NCBI GenBank assembly: GCA_014728115.1
Contig: WJME01000277.1
Coordinates: forward strand, 1-61,924
Reading direction: 5' to 3'
DNA from: Candidatus Zhuqueibacterota bacterium
Lineage (GTDB): Bacteria; Zhuqueibacterota; Zhuqueibacteria; Residuimicrobiales; Oceaniaggregativiventaceae
Length of the DNA stretch: 61,924 bases
Below are positions 1 to 8,921 of the stretch, in pieces. Numbering within the stretch: position 1 is the stretch's first letter; each line of letters starts with the position of its first letter. The notes beneath the pieces are model-generated. The model saw only the letters and a program-made list of their open reading frames with translations, was not told the DNA's origin and made no database searches. A program made the position numbers and the translations under genes.

Positions 1-309
1 AATGCTGATGTTGCTGCCATTCTGTTCATAGTTCTCGATGGTTTCCTGGGCAATACGTTGAGCTTCTTCCCTGGTCAATGCTTCAGATTCAATGCTTTCC
101 CGGATAACCACAAAAGGGTTGTCGTGTGTATCCACCGTGACATCGGCATTCATTCTGCTGATGCTCAATGTTCCGCCTTTATCGACTTTAAATTGTCTAG
201 AGATAGAGATGATATAATCGCCCGATTCGCCGCTTATCTCTATCTCTTGAGCAAATAAGGTGATGTGAGCAAAAATTAAGAGTGTCAAAAAATTGATCTT
301 TGTTTTCAT
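1..309 (-). CDS. Secreted DUF4097-like protein, C-terminus cut by window edge
   Basis: The first 103 codons of a minus-strand gene that runs off the left edge; the ATG is at 309-307. Residues 1-20 form a signal peptide (MKTK, hydrophobic core, then LFAQ), so the protein should be exported. The part after it (a GGTLSISRMNADVTV stretch) resembles the start of the DUF4097/LiaG-like beta-helical domain, in which short strands give 'structured by nucleic-acid-like' repeats of V-x-V-x. It starts 4 bp after the anti-sigma factor gene ends, so it is the third gene of the sigma/anti-sigma operon and a likely envelope-stress effector. The family call rests on about 80 residues and is moderate; the export signal is clear. 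Confidence 0.6.
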   Translation of the reverse strand, partial: MKTKINFLTLLIFAHITLFAQEIEISGESGDYIISISRQFKVDKGGTLSISRMNADVTVDTHDNPFVVIRESIESEALTREEAQRIAQETIENYEQNGSNISI

Positions 310-313
310 GATC

Positions 314-1300
314 CTATTCCTCACGTTCTATTTTTACTGATTGAGGGGTTGTGGCCAGAGTCTTTAGGAGTTTCTCTGCTCGGTTACTGATATAGGCACT
401 GGTATCCTGTTTGGCCGCTTGCAGAACCGCTTCGGAACTTTTGTCAAGCGGAACCTGACTGAGGGCATCGATGGCTTCCATGCGCATTGGGGCATAATCA
501 TCATGCAAAAGAATGCGAACAAAGAGCTCTTTGAGCGAATCGGTCAGGGGAAGTTGTTTGAGTGCTTTTACTGCCATGAGTCGGATACCCGGATTTTTTT
601 CTGTTTGCAAGAGTCGTTCAAGACCACTGGCAAGTTCTGGGGTGATATTTTGATCTTGTTCTGCAATGTAATTTACTGCTTTGATCGCATTGAGCCGGTT
701 CGAGGGACTGGAATCATCGAGCATAGCGTATTGCAGCACTTGTTGTACGGTCGGGTCCTGTGGCGTGCCTTTGACCTGAATGTCATTTACAGTATTATAG
801 GTGATTTCGATGGTGCCATCCTGAGGATTGATCGCCAGTTTCTCCACGTTTGCCATATAAGGGGCAATGATTTTATCTTCGGAGCGAATGGTTTGTCCGG
901 TCAGGAGCAAATCTTGCAAAGACAAACTTTGTGTTTGAGGCTGGTCTGGCCACTGGAGACCGAGTAAAAATCCGAATGTCAGAAGCAAAAGACTGAATCC
1001 AACCTGAAAAGCAGGCATGGGTTTGATAAACGTAAAAGGAGACCAGGATTGAGACTTTTGCCGGCTCTGACGTGTCAGCTTTAGTGAGACCACATTGCGT
1101 AAGCCTTTGAGAACCTCTTCGTCGGGCTCGATCAGGGGCTTGCGCGGAATGTCATGCTCCAGCTGTACCAGCTGCTCGAGAGCCTTCTGGCAGGCAGGGC
1201 ATAATTTCAGATGGGTCTCGATCTCGGCTTGCATCACCGGATCGAGTTCATCATAGTGATAATGGACCAATAATGGTCTATAACGATGACAACCTTGCAT
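314..1300 (-). CDS. Membrane anti-sigma factor with zinc finger and HEAT-like repeats
   Basis: A 328-aa protein placed directly downstream of an ECF sigma factor gene (6 bp gap). The N-terminus carries the zinc-binding anti-sigma motif H30-x3-C34-x2-C37, which binds and holds the sigma factor in the cytoplasm. A single membrane helix lies at about residues 98-117, followed by a periplasmic part. From about residue 185 to 310 there are alpha-helical HEAT-like repeats (two or more units of the form RLNAIKAV..., RLMAVKAL..., RMEAIDAL...). In known families, loss of the anti-sigma factor releases sigma to the polymerase. The HEAT-like sensor domain on the far side of the membrane is unusual and may receive the signal; that is inference. 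Confidence 0.85.
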   Translation of the reverse strand: MQGCHRYRPLLVHYHYDELDPVMQAEIETHLKLCPACQKALEQLVQLEHDIPRKPLIEPDEEVLKGLRNVVSLKLTRQSRQKSQSWSPFTFIKPMPAFQVGFSLLLLTFGFLLGLQWPDQPQTQSLSLQDLLLTGQTIRSEDKIIAPYMANVEKLAINPQDGTIEITYNTVNDIQVKGTPQDPTVQQVLQYAMLDDSSPSNRLNAIKAVNYIAEQDQNITPELASGLERLLQTEKNPGIRLMAVKALKQLPLTDSLKELFVRILLHDDYAPMRMEAIDALSQVPLDKSSEAVLQAAKQDTSAYISNRAEKLLKTLATTPQSVKIEREE

Positions 1301-1306
1301 TTAATC

Positions 1307-1846
1307 TTATTCCTTTGTATTATAAGACCCCAAAATGCTTTGTAGTTTTTCTGTCGCTCTAAAAAGGGCATTTTTCACGGTGCCGGGTGAGCGGTCCAGA
1401 ATCTCGGCGATATCTTTGATCTTGTAGCCTTGCATGTGCTTGAGAGTAAACGCTGCGTGCTGCAGAGGGGATAACTTTTGCAGAGCTCTATGCACATGCT
1501 CTTTTAAAAACACCTCTGTTTGTTGTGCGTCGGTTGAAAACTGTTCTTCTTGCAAAGGAAGCCATTTGCGTATTTTTTTCTGACGCCGCCGGTTAAAGCA
1601 GAGATTGATTGTAATCCGTGTCAGCCAGGTGCCGAAAGCGCTCTGAAACTTAAAGGTGTCTAATTTCATAAAGGCCCGCATAAACGTGTCCTGGTACACA
1701 TCCTGAGCATCAGCCAGATTGCCCAATAGGGTAAATGCCAGCTGAAGAATCTGACGATCATGCATGATCATTAACTTTTCAAATGCCTTTTGATCACCTT
1801 GTTGTGCGCTGGTGATCAGTTCGGTTTCGTTTTCTCTTGTACTCAT
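1307..1846 (-). CDS. ECF (group 4) RNA polymerase sigma factor
   Basis: A sigma-70 family factor of 179 aa, using ATG at 1846-1844 behind an AAGAGGAGG ribosome-binding site; an upstream in-frame start would add 17 residues with no better site. Region 2 is at about residues 25-95 (DAQDVYQDTF, then FGTWLTRITIN), and region 4 is the C-terminal helix-turn-helix (LSPLQHAAF, YKIKDIAEIL, GTVKNALFRA). There is no region 1 or 3, as expected for extracytoplasmic-function factors. It is followed by its zinc-finger anti-sigma factor and a secreted protein, so the three genes should be co-transcribed and probably autoregulated. The signal it answers to cannot be read from the sequence. Confidence 0.92.
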   Translation of the reverse strand: MSTRENETELITSAQQGDQKAFEKLMIMHDRQILQLAFTLLGNLADAQDVYQDTFMRAFMKLDTFKFQSAFGTWLTRITINLCFNRRRQKKIRKWLPLQEEQFSTDAQQTEVFLKEHVHRALQKLSPLQHAAFTLKHMQGYKIKDIAEILDRSPGTVKNALFRATEKLQSILGSYNTKE

Positions 1847-1898
1847 GACCTCCTCTTTACATCCTATTAGACACCATTGATACGAAAAGGTTTGCACA

Positions 1899-3077
1899 AT
1901 GATACAAAAAAATCATATGCCTGAAAAGGAAGCATTTGACTGGAAAAAAGTCAGCGTGATCTCCTGGGGGCATTTCAGCCATGATGTGTTCTCATCGTTT
2001 CTTCCACCTTTATTGCCCCTGTTGATCGAAAAATTTTCCCTGTCATATGCCCTGGCCGGATTCCTTTCGGTTGCGCAGCGCTTGCCCTCACTGTTAAACC
2101 CTCTTGTCGGTATTATGGCGGATCGTGGCTGGTTTCGATGGATGGTCATTTCTGCACCTGCTTTGACAACCATTTGCATGAGTGCTCTGGGAGTAGCTCC
2201 TTCTTTTATTCTCCTGGTTCTCCTGTTGCTGGTGGCGGGGATCAGTTCTACATTTTTTCACGTACCCGGACCCGTCCTTGTACGACAGGTCTCCGGGGAT
2301 CGTATTGGCAAGGGGATGAGTTACTTTATGGTGGGCGGTGAGCTCGCCCGTACGGTAGGACCGATATTGGCTCTTGCAGCTGTCTCCTGGTGGACTTTGG
2401 AGGGGATTTATCGTCTGGCACCCGTGGGGATTTTTTCTTCGGTTCTGCTCTATATGCAATTACGCAGAGTCACCCTGACAACGATACCTGGTAAGACGGT
2501 GTTGTCTCATCTGCACATGACCAGGCGATTGCGTTCCTTTTTTATGCTTATCGCAGGAATCCTGTTTTTTCGGGCCTTTATTAAAACCGCCTTGACACTG
2601 TTTTTGCCAACATTGCTGATCGAACAGGGCAAGTCTCTGTGGTTCGGTGGAAGTGCTTTGGCTGTTTTACAGCTGGCAGGGGCTGTGGGGACCTTTTTTG
2701 CCGGTACTTTTTCGGATAAACTGGGCCGTAAAACCATTCTCATGAGCGTCACCCTGTCTACGCCTATATTTTCTTTTCTATTTCTTTTCACCAACGGAAT
2801 TTTTAGATTCATTGCCCTCGTTTTTTTGGGATTTGTACTGCTTTCCAGTGGTCCGGTATTACTGGCCCTTATCCAGGATGTGCGTACCGATTCTCCTTCG
2901 TTTTTGAACGGAATTTACATGACCCTCAATTTTATCATTTCCTCCGGAATGGCGCTTATTGTAGGAGGACTTGCAGATGCGTTTGGCCTTTATCGAACGT
3001 TTATCGTCTGTTCACTTTTGGCCGTATTGGCATTTCCTTTTATTTTCATGTTGAAAGACACTGACCAGACTCATTAA
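1899..3077 (+). CDS. MFS exporter, fosmidomycin-resistance (Fsr)-like
   Basis: A 392-aa inner-membrane transporter with about twelve hydrophobic helices. The N-terminus has the Fsr-like pattern WGHFSHDVFSSFLPPLLPLL, and the loop after helix 2 has the MFS signature-like GIMADRGWFRW; the matching loop in the second half is GTFSDKLGRK. The Fsr branch exports small drugs by proton antiport. The ATG at 1899 has GAAAAGG 8 bases upstream; a second ATG six codons in is possible. The gene is divergent from the sigma factor with only 52 bp between starts, so the two promoters must overlap. A strong terminator follows at once. Substrate is unknown. Confidence 0.85.
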   Translation: MIQKNHMPEKEAFDWKKVSVISWGHFSHDVFSSFLPPLLPLLIEKFSLSYALAGFLSVAQRLPSLLNPLVGIMADRGWFRWMVISAPALTTICMSALGVAPSFILLVLLLLVAGISSTFFHVPGPVLVRQVSGDRIGKGMSYFMVGGELARTVGPILALAAVSWWTLEGIYRLAPVGIFSSVLLYMQLRRVTLTTIPGKTVLSHLHMTRRLRSFFMLIAGILFFRAFIKTALTLFLPTLLIEQGKSLWFGGSALAVLQLAGAVGTFFAGTFSDKLGRKTILMSVTLSTPIFSFLFLFTNGIFRFIALVFLGFVLLSSGPVLLALIQDVRTDSPSFLNGIYMTLNFIISSGMALIVGGLADAFGLYRTFIVCSLLAVLAFPFIFMLKDTDQTH

Positions 3078-3108
3078 AAGGCCCGATAAGTAAACTACCG
3101 GGCCTTTA
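3076..3108 (+). terminator. Rho-independent terminator after the MFS gene
   Basis: The MFS stop codon is followed by an A-run, the stem GGCCCG, a 13-base loop, CGGGCC and TTTA. The stem is six perfect G:C-rich pairs, and A/T flanks make it usable on both strands. Confidence 0.8.
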
Positions 3109-3116
3109 TTGATCTT

Positions 3117-3148
3117 TTGACAGGCGTTTGACCGATTGACCATATAAT
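3117..3148 (+). promoter_or_regulatory. Possible sigma-70 promoter upstream of the trehalose operon
   Basis: TTGACA at 3117-3122 and TATAAT at 3143-3148 both match consensus but are 20 bases apart, longer than the usual 16-18. If used, the transcript would have a leader of about 270 bases before the GH13 gene. The rest of the 3109-3422 gap is AT-rich and shows no other gene; I see no clear riboswitch fold in it. Confidence 0.3.
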
Positions 3149-3422
3149 GACTGGTATTCTTCCTGTTGCTAAATGGCAGAGCCATTAAAGGTGGAGAATA
3201 GGGTTTTTCGGATAATCGACTGGTAAATATTTGTTCTTAAATGTGAACAGTGATATTTTATTGGCTAACTGATTGAAATGACATATCGTGTCTTTTATAT
3301 TTAATGTAAATTTCTTATTTTATTACTGTTGGAATTATTGCACCAAGAGACGGGTTTATTAAAACGACCGTTTACAAGTGAATATTAAAAATCTCATATC
3401 GCACAACCAAAAAAGGGTCCTT

Positions 3423-6400
3423 ATGAATACCACTAAACATTATCCCACTTACGAGTTTCACGTATCCCGAAAAGCTCGTGATCTTTACCAGTTTGATGAA
3501 ACCCTTTTTTCCAAAACCGGCAATATTATCTTTGCCAACTTTTTTGCCAGTCGGCAGTTTACCAACCAGATCAATGCCAAAAAGGATCTGCTCAGCTACC
3601 CCGAGCAAGCTGTGCGAGCCAGTGAAATCAATGCCATGGGCCTGATCGACGAGATTATGCATGTACTCGTGGATTTGTATCGGCAGCAAAAAAATCCGTT
3701 GGTATTCAAGCTCGCCATAGAATATCTGGAATTACGTCTGGGAGTCGAGCACATCGATCAGGTATTGACAACCTTTATCGACGAGTTTCCGCCGATCGCA
3801 GTGTACAAGAATGAGCAGAGTATCCAGGAATATCTGCAGGGGGAGAGTGAGGGCGTTCCGCACAAGTTGATTGTTCTTGAAGAATTGCTCATGTTGTGGC
3901 TGGCCAATATGAATCCGGCATTTTCCCCTTATCTGGAGCTGTTTGATGATACCCGTCTCGAAAAAGAGACGCGGTATAAAGATTTGATCGATACCTTGCA
4001 TGAATTTTTCGATTCTCAGCCCGGCTTTGGTCCTGCTGAGGAGAACCTGATCGAGCTTTTGCGCAGCGCTGCCAAAGCCCATCCCCATTCATTGTTCGAA
4101 CAGCTAGAGTACATCCGCAAGAGATGGGGTACCATTTTAGGAAGCTATTTATACCGGTTATTGGGCAGCCTCGATTTTCTAAAAGAAGAAACAAAACCCA
4201 CTTTTATGGGTCCCGGGCCTTCGTTTGTTTACGAATATAAGGGCCTTGAAGTTGAAGAAGAACGTTTTAGTCATGATGCAGACTGGATGCCCCGGGTGGT
4301 CATGCTGGCCAAGAATGCCTATGTCTGGCTGGATCAGCTGTCGCGCAAATACAGTCGCTCCATCGAGCGTCTGGATCAGGTCCCGGACAAAGAGCTGGAT
4401 GAACTGGCTGCATGGGGATTTACCTCTCTCTGGCTGATCGGACTCTGGGAACGCAGCAAAGCCTCAAAGCGCATCAAACAGATGTGCGGAAATCCGGATG
4501 CCGAAGCGTCTGCATATTCTCTGTATGATTATCAGATCGCCTCTGATCTCGGAGGGCAGGAAGCATTCGGACAACTGAGGGATCGTGCCTGGCAACGGGG
4601 AATACGTATGGCCGGTGACATGGTGCCCAATCATGTAGGAATCGACGGACGATGGGTGGTAGAGCACCCTGATTGGTTCGTTTCTCTGGATTATAGCCCC
4701 TATCCCTCATATACGTTTAACGGCCCCAATCTCTCTCAGGATGAGCGAGTAGGGATCTATTTGGAGGATCACTATTACAGTCGCAGCGATGCTGCTGTTG
4801 TATTCAAGCGGGTGGATCATCATACCGGTAGCACAAAATATATCTATCATGGCAATGACGGAACCAGCATGCCCTGGAATGATACCGCACAATTGAATTT
4901 TCTCAATGCCGAGACCCGCGAGGCGGTTATCCAGACGATACTGCACGTGGCCCGCAATTTTCCGGTGATCCGGTTCGATGCTGCGATGACTCTGGCGAAA
5001 AAACACATCCAGCGCCTGTGGTTTCCCGAACCCGGTACAGGGGGAGCAATTCCCTCACGAGCTGAACACGGGCTCACCAAAGAACAGTTTGACAACGCCA
5101 TTCCCACTGAATTCTGGAGAGAGGTAGTGGATCGTGTGGCTCAGGAAGCGCCGGATACCCTGTTGCTGGCCGAGGCTTTTTGGCTTTTGGAAGGATATTT
5201 TGTGCGCACCCTCGGCATGCATCGTGTCTATAACAGCGCATTTATGAACATGCTGAAAAAAGAAGACAATGCCAATTATCGCAATGTCATAAAAAATACC
5301 ATCCAGTTTGATCCTGAAATTTTAAAGCGTTTCGTAAACTTTATGAATAATCCGGATGAAGAAACCGCAGTAGCACAGTTTGGCAAGGATGATAAATATT
5401 TTGGAGTGTGTACATTATTGGCAACGATGCCGGGATTACCCATGTTCGGCCATGGACAGATCGAAGGCTTTACTGAAAAATATGGGATGGAGTTCCGACG
5501 AGCCTATTGGGATGAACGACCCGATCCTCATTTGATCGAACGGCATAAACGGGAAATTTTCCCGTTGCTGAGAAAGAGATACCTCTTTTCAGATGTTTCG
5601 CATTTTCTACTCTATGATGTTATGGCACCGGAAGGATTTGTTAATGAAGATGTATTTGCCTATTCTAATAAATTTGGTGACGAAAAAGCTCTTGTGGTGT
5701 ATAACAACCGCTTTGCCGATGCAAAAGGGTTTATTAAAACGTCTGTAGGCTTTGCCGCCCGGACAGGTAACGGAGATGAGCGGGTCATGACTCAAAAGAC
5801 TCTGGCAGAGGGACTGGATTTACGTAATGATGATAACTGGTATACCCTCTTTCGCGATCATATGACCGGTCAGGAATTTATTCGCAGTAATCGTCAGCTC
5901 ATCGATCAAGGTCTGTTTGTGGATATGGGAGCATTTAAATACCATGTCTTTCTCGAGTTTAGACAGGTAGAGCATTCATCGTCACAACCGTATCGGGATC
6001 TTTTTCATTATCTCGATGGCCGCGGCGTACCGAGTATCGAGGAAGCGATGCGTGAGATTTTTTTACAGCCCATCATTACGGTGATGAAGGATTTAACAGA
6101 CAATGCGTTCATTTCAGAACTGTTGAAATCCCGGTTGACAAAACCGGAACAAAAACTAAAAAGCAAGCAACTGGATAAACTCGAAAAACGATCAGAGGCA
6201 TTTATAGAAACCCTTGGCGAATTTCAGTCACTCGATATCGAGGATAACAAGCTGGCCAGGGAGGTGCGACATTCTATGGAAATCGCATTGCAAATCCCTG
6301 TCATTCAGGATCGTATCGCTCTATTTAAGAGAAAGGAATACCAAAGTGTGCAATCTATTCAGACATTTTTTCAGGATCATGATGAACGGTGGTTCGTTCT

Positions 6401-6908
6401 TTATCATTGGCTTATGGTTCGAAACCTCGGCAAGCTGAATCAAAAACAAAAATTCAGCGAGCAGAGCCGCAGCTGGATCGATGAACTCTTTCTCGGCAAG
6501 AGGATTCGATCATCATTGTTGGAAATTGATATGAATGAGTTTGAGGCCAATAATGCCTTGCTGACCGTAAAAATCCTCACCGGGCACCAGTTCTGGTACG
6601 AGTCGGACAAGCAAACCAATATCCCATACACCATTTTACGAGATCTCTTGCAAGATCAACAAGTGCAACAGTTGCTCAATATTCATCGTTATCAGGAGCA
6701 GCTTTATTACCGTCAAGAATCTTTTGAAGAGTTAATCGGCTGGTTACTGGTGGCGGGATTTATCAATATTGTCAGTAACCCTGATCTCACCTCAGCGGAA
6801 TTGTCTGAAAAACTTTTAAAACAATTCCGATTGATTCAAGTTTTCCGCAAGGCAGAAAAAGAATCAGAGTATCGAGTGGATTTGTTATTGGATGCATTAA
6901 AGGAATAA
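3423..6908 (+). CDS. Large GH13 alpha-amylase-family protein of unknown specificity
   Basis: A 1,161-aa protein. I chose the ATG at 3423 (AAAAAGGG just upstream) over a GTG 15 codons earlier. Residues 1 to about 310 are mostly helical and match no domain I recognise. A GH13 barrel follows: DELAAWGFTSLWLIG, AGDMVPNHVG, the nucleophile D519 in VIRFDAAM and the general acid E584 in LLLAEAFW. The usual N-H-D motif with the third catalytic Asp is here N-P-D (D645), an uncommon change. About 400 further residues form a helical C-terminal region. It is the first gene of the glucan/trehalose operon and lies 10 bp before glgE, so it probably acts on alpha-glucan, malto-oligosaccharide or maltose-1-phosphate. 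Hydrolase versus transferase cannot be decided from sequence. Confidence 0.8.
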   Translation: MNTTKHYPTYEFHVSRKARDLYQFDETLFSKTGNIIFANFFASRQFTNQINAKKDLLSYPEQAVRASEINAMGLIDEIMHVLVDLYRQQKNPLVFKLAIEYLELRLGVEHIDQVLTTFIDEFPPIAVYKNEQSIQEYLQGESEGVPHKLIVLEELLMLWLANMNPAFSPYLELFDDTRLEKETRYKDLIDTLHEFFDSQPGFGPAEENLIELLRSAAKAHPHSLFEQLEYIRKRWGTILGSYLYRLLGSLDFLKEETKPTFMGPGPSFVYEYKGLEVEEERFSHDADWMPRVVMLAKNAYVWLDQLSRKYSRSIERLDQVPDKELDELAAWGFTSLWLIGLWERSKASKRIKQMCGNPDAEASAYSLYDYQIASDLGGQEAFGQLRDRAWQRGIRMAGDMVPNHVGIDGRWVVEHPDWFVSLDYSPYPSYTFNGPNLSQDERVGIYLEDHYYSRSDAAVVFKRVDHHTGSTKYIYHGNDGTSMPWNDTAQLNFLNAETREAVIQTILHVARNFPVIRFDAAMTLAKKHIQRLWFPEPGTGGAIPSRAEHGLTKEQFDNAIPTEFWREVVDRVAQEAPDTLLLAEAFWLLEGYFVRTLGMHRVYNSAFMNMLKKEDNANYRNVIKNTIQFDPEILKRFVNFMNNPDEETAVAQFGKDDKYFGVCTLLATMPGLPMFGHGQIEGFTEKYGMEFRRAYWDERPDPHLIERHKREIFPLLRKRYLFSDVSHFLLYDVMAPEGFVNEDVFAYSNKFGDEKALVVYNNRFADAKGFIKTSVGFAARTGNGDERVMTQKTLAEGLDLRNDDNWYTLFRDHMTGQEFIRSNRQLIDQGLFVDMGAFKYHVFLEFRQVEHSSSQPYRDLFHYLDGRGVPSIEEAMREIFLQPIITVMKDLTDNAFISELLKSRLTKPEQKLKSKQLDKLEKRSEAFIETLGEFQSLDIEDNKLAREVRHSMEIALQIPVIQDRIALFKRKEYQSVQSIQTFFQDHDERWFVLYHWLMVRNLGKLNQKQKFSEQSRSWIDELFLGKRIRSSLLEIDMNEFEANNALLTVKILTGHQFWYESDKQTNIPYTILRDLLQDQQVQQLLNIHRYQEQLYYRQESFEELIGWLLVAGFINIVSNPDLTSAELSEKLLKQFRLIQVFRKAEKESEYRVDLLLDALKE

Positions 6909-6918
6909 GAGGTGTTGA

Positions 6919-8904
6919 ATGAGATTTGACGGACGCCGACGAGTCGTCATCGAACACGTCGAGCCTGAAATTGAATGTGGTGAATTTCCCATAAAAAGAA
7001 CACCCGACGAGAGCGTTGTGGTCGAAGCGGATATTTTTGCTGATGGCCATGATCAGGTGAACGCACTATTGCTATACCGGCATGAACAAGATAAACAGTG
7101 GCAAAAGGTCCCTTTTATTCCTGTTGGCAATGATCGCTGGCAGGCTGAATTCAAAGTGAGTATGATTGGGATCTACAGGTATACCGTGGAGGCCTGGATC
7201 GATCATTTTAAAACCTGGCGTGAAAATCTGCAAAAAAAGTATTTCGCAGGTCAGGATATTGCTGTAGAGTTGCAGATCGGCATGGAATATATTCAAAGCG
7301 CCGCAGAGAATACGGGTAAGAATATTGCCGTGATTCTGAATGAATGGGCGAACAGACTCGGGCAGGAAAAAGATCAGTCAGAAGCCTTTGATTTGGTCTT
7401 GAATAAGGATTTGACTCAGCTGATGGAGCAATATGGGGAAAAATTATTTGCCACCCGCTATGAAAAAGAACTGCCTGTAAGAGTGGACCGGCAGAAGGCC
7501 CTTTTTAGTGCCTGGTATGAGCTTTTTCCGCGTTCTGCGAGTTCAAAGCCTGGTCAGCACGGGACCTTTAAAGATGTCGAAAAGCTGTTGCCGGAAATAT
7601 CGGAAATGGGATTTGATATTATTTATTTACCCCCCATACATCCCATCGGCACCACTGCACGTAAAGGTAAAAACAATGCCATAAAAGCGAAAAAAAGCGA
7701 TCCTGGCAGTCCCTGGGCCATCGGTTCCCCTGAAGGCGGACACAAGGCGATTCATCCACAGCTGGGAACGATCGATGATTTTAGACATCTGGTCGATAAA
7801 GCCAGAGAGTATGATATGGAAATCGCTCTCGATTTGGCTTACCAATGTTCACAAGATCATCCTTATGTCAAAGAACATCCGCAATGGTTTCGCTGGCGCC
7901 CGGATGGTACGGTGCAATATGCTGAAAATCCGCCCAAAAAGTATCAGGATGTTCTTCCTATCAATTTCGAAAACGATGATTGGAAAGCCTTGTGGGAAGA
8001 ATTAAAAAGCGTGGTCACTTTTTGGATAGATAAAGGCGTGCATGTCTTTCGCGTCGATAATCCTCATACCAAGCCAATGGCATTTTGGCGCTGGTTGATC
8101 GATGAGATCAAAAAACAGTATCCAGACGTGATATTTTTGTCCGAAGCCTTTACCCGGCCCAAAGTCATGTACCGGCTGGCCAAAGTGGGGTTTACACAAT
8201 CTTATACCTATTTCACCTGGCGCAATACCAAACATGAATTTATCGAATACCTTTCTGAACTGACTCGTTCAGAGCCGAATAATTATTTTCGTCCCAATTT
8301 TTGGCCCAACACGCCGGATATTCTTCCGGAACATTTGCAGTTCGGAGGACCTCAGGCCTTTGTCATCCGCCTGCTTTTGGCCACCACACTTTCCTCAAAC
8401 TATGGAATATATGGGCCGGTCTACGAATTACAGTTGTCTCAGGCGGTTTCTGATAAAGACGAGTACATCGATTCGGAAAAATACGAGATCCATCATTGGG
8501 ATCGCAGTCAACCGAATCCCCTCAAAAGCTTGATCAGAAAAATGAACCGAATTCGCCGCGAAATCAGAGCATTACAGCATACCAATAATATCAGATTTAT
8601 CCCCTGTAACAATGAACAAATCCTTGCCTTTCTGAAACTGGATCCGGATAATATCGAACATGTGTTGGTCGTTATCAACCTGGATGTACACCATGATCAT
8701 AACGGGTTTGTCGATTTACCTCTGGATATGCTGAATATCAAACACGATGAACCGTTTCGGGTACATGATCACTTGAGCGAAATGACGTTTATTTGGCAGG
8801 GATCACACAATTATATCGAACTGCGACATGACCCTTATCCCGCACATGTACTCTCGATTTCACCCAGATTGCACAAAGAACAGGATTTTGATTACTATAT
8901 GTAA
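6919..8904 (+). CDS. glgE: Alpha-1,4-glucan:maltose-1-phosphate maltosyltransferase GlgE
   Basis: A 661-aa GH13_3 enzyme that transfers maltose from alpha-maltose-1-phosphate to the non-reducing end of an alpha-1,4-glucan, releasing phosphate. An N-terminal beta domain (about 1-190) is followed by the barrel. Diagnostic stretches are SAWYELFPRS, IIYLPPIHPIG, DPGSPWAIG and FRVDNPHTKP. The nucleophile is D380 and the acid E409; their spacing of 29 equals that of the characterised Streptomyces GlgE (D394/E423), and D467 in NTPDIL fits the third acidic residue. The start has AGAGGTG five bases upstream. It is next to treS-maltokinase, which makes its donor, so a complete GlgE branch is present. 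Confidence 0.95.
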   Translation: MRFDGRRRVVIEHVEPEIECGEFPIKRTPDESVVVEADIFADGHDQVNALLLYRHEQDKQWQKVPFIPVGNDRWQAEFKVSMIGIYRYTVEAWIDHFKTWRENLQKKYFAGQDIAVELQIGMEYIQSAAENTGKNIAVILNEWANRLGQEKDQSEAFDLVLNKDLTQLMEQYGEKLFATRYEKELPVRVDRQKALFSAWYELFPRSASSKPGQHGTFKDVEKLLPEISEMGFDIIYLPPIHPIGTTARKGKNNAIKAKKSDPGSPWAIGSPEGGHKAIHPQLGTIDDFRHLVDKAREYDMEIALDLAYQCSQDHPYVKEHPQWFRWRPDGTVQYAENPPKKYQDVLPINFENDDWKALWEELKSVVTFWIDKGVHVFRVDNPHTKPMAFWRWLIDEIKKQYPDVIFLSEAFTRPKVMYRLAKVGFTQSYTYFTWRNTKHEFIEYLSELTRSEPNNYFRPNFWPNTPDILPEHLQFGGPQAFVIRLLLATTLSSNYGIYGPVYELQLSQAVSDKDEYIDSEKYEIHHWDRSQPNPLKSLIRKMNRIRREIRALQHTNNIRFIPCNNEQILAFLKLDPDNIEHVLVVINLDVHHDHNGFVDLPLDMLNIKHDEPFRVHDHLSEMTFIWQGSHNYIELRHDPYPAHVLSISPRLHKEQDFDYYM

Positions 8905-8921
8905 AGAGTTGAGGAGAATGG

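Noticed and set aside
2094..2459. 121-codon minus-strand frame inside the MFS gene and similar long antisense frames across the window
   Set aside because: Shadow frames of real genes: composition rich in His/Arg/Gln, no ribosome-binding sites and no recognisable motifs.
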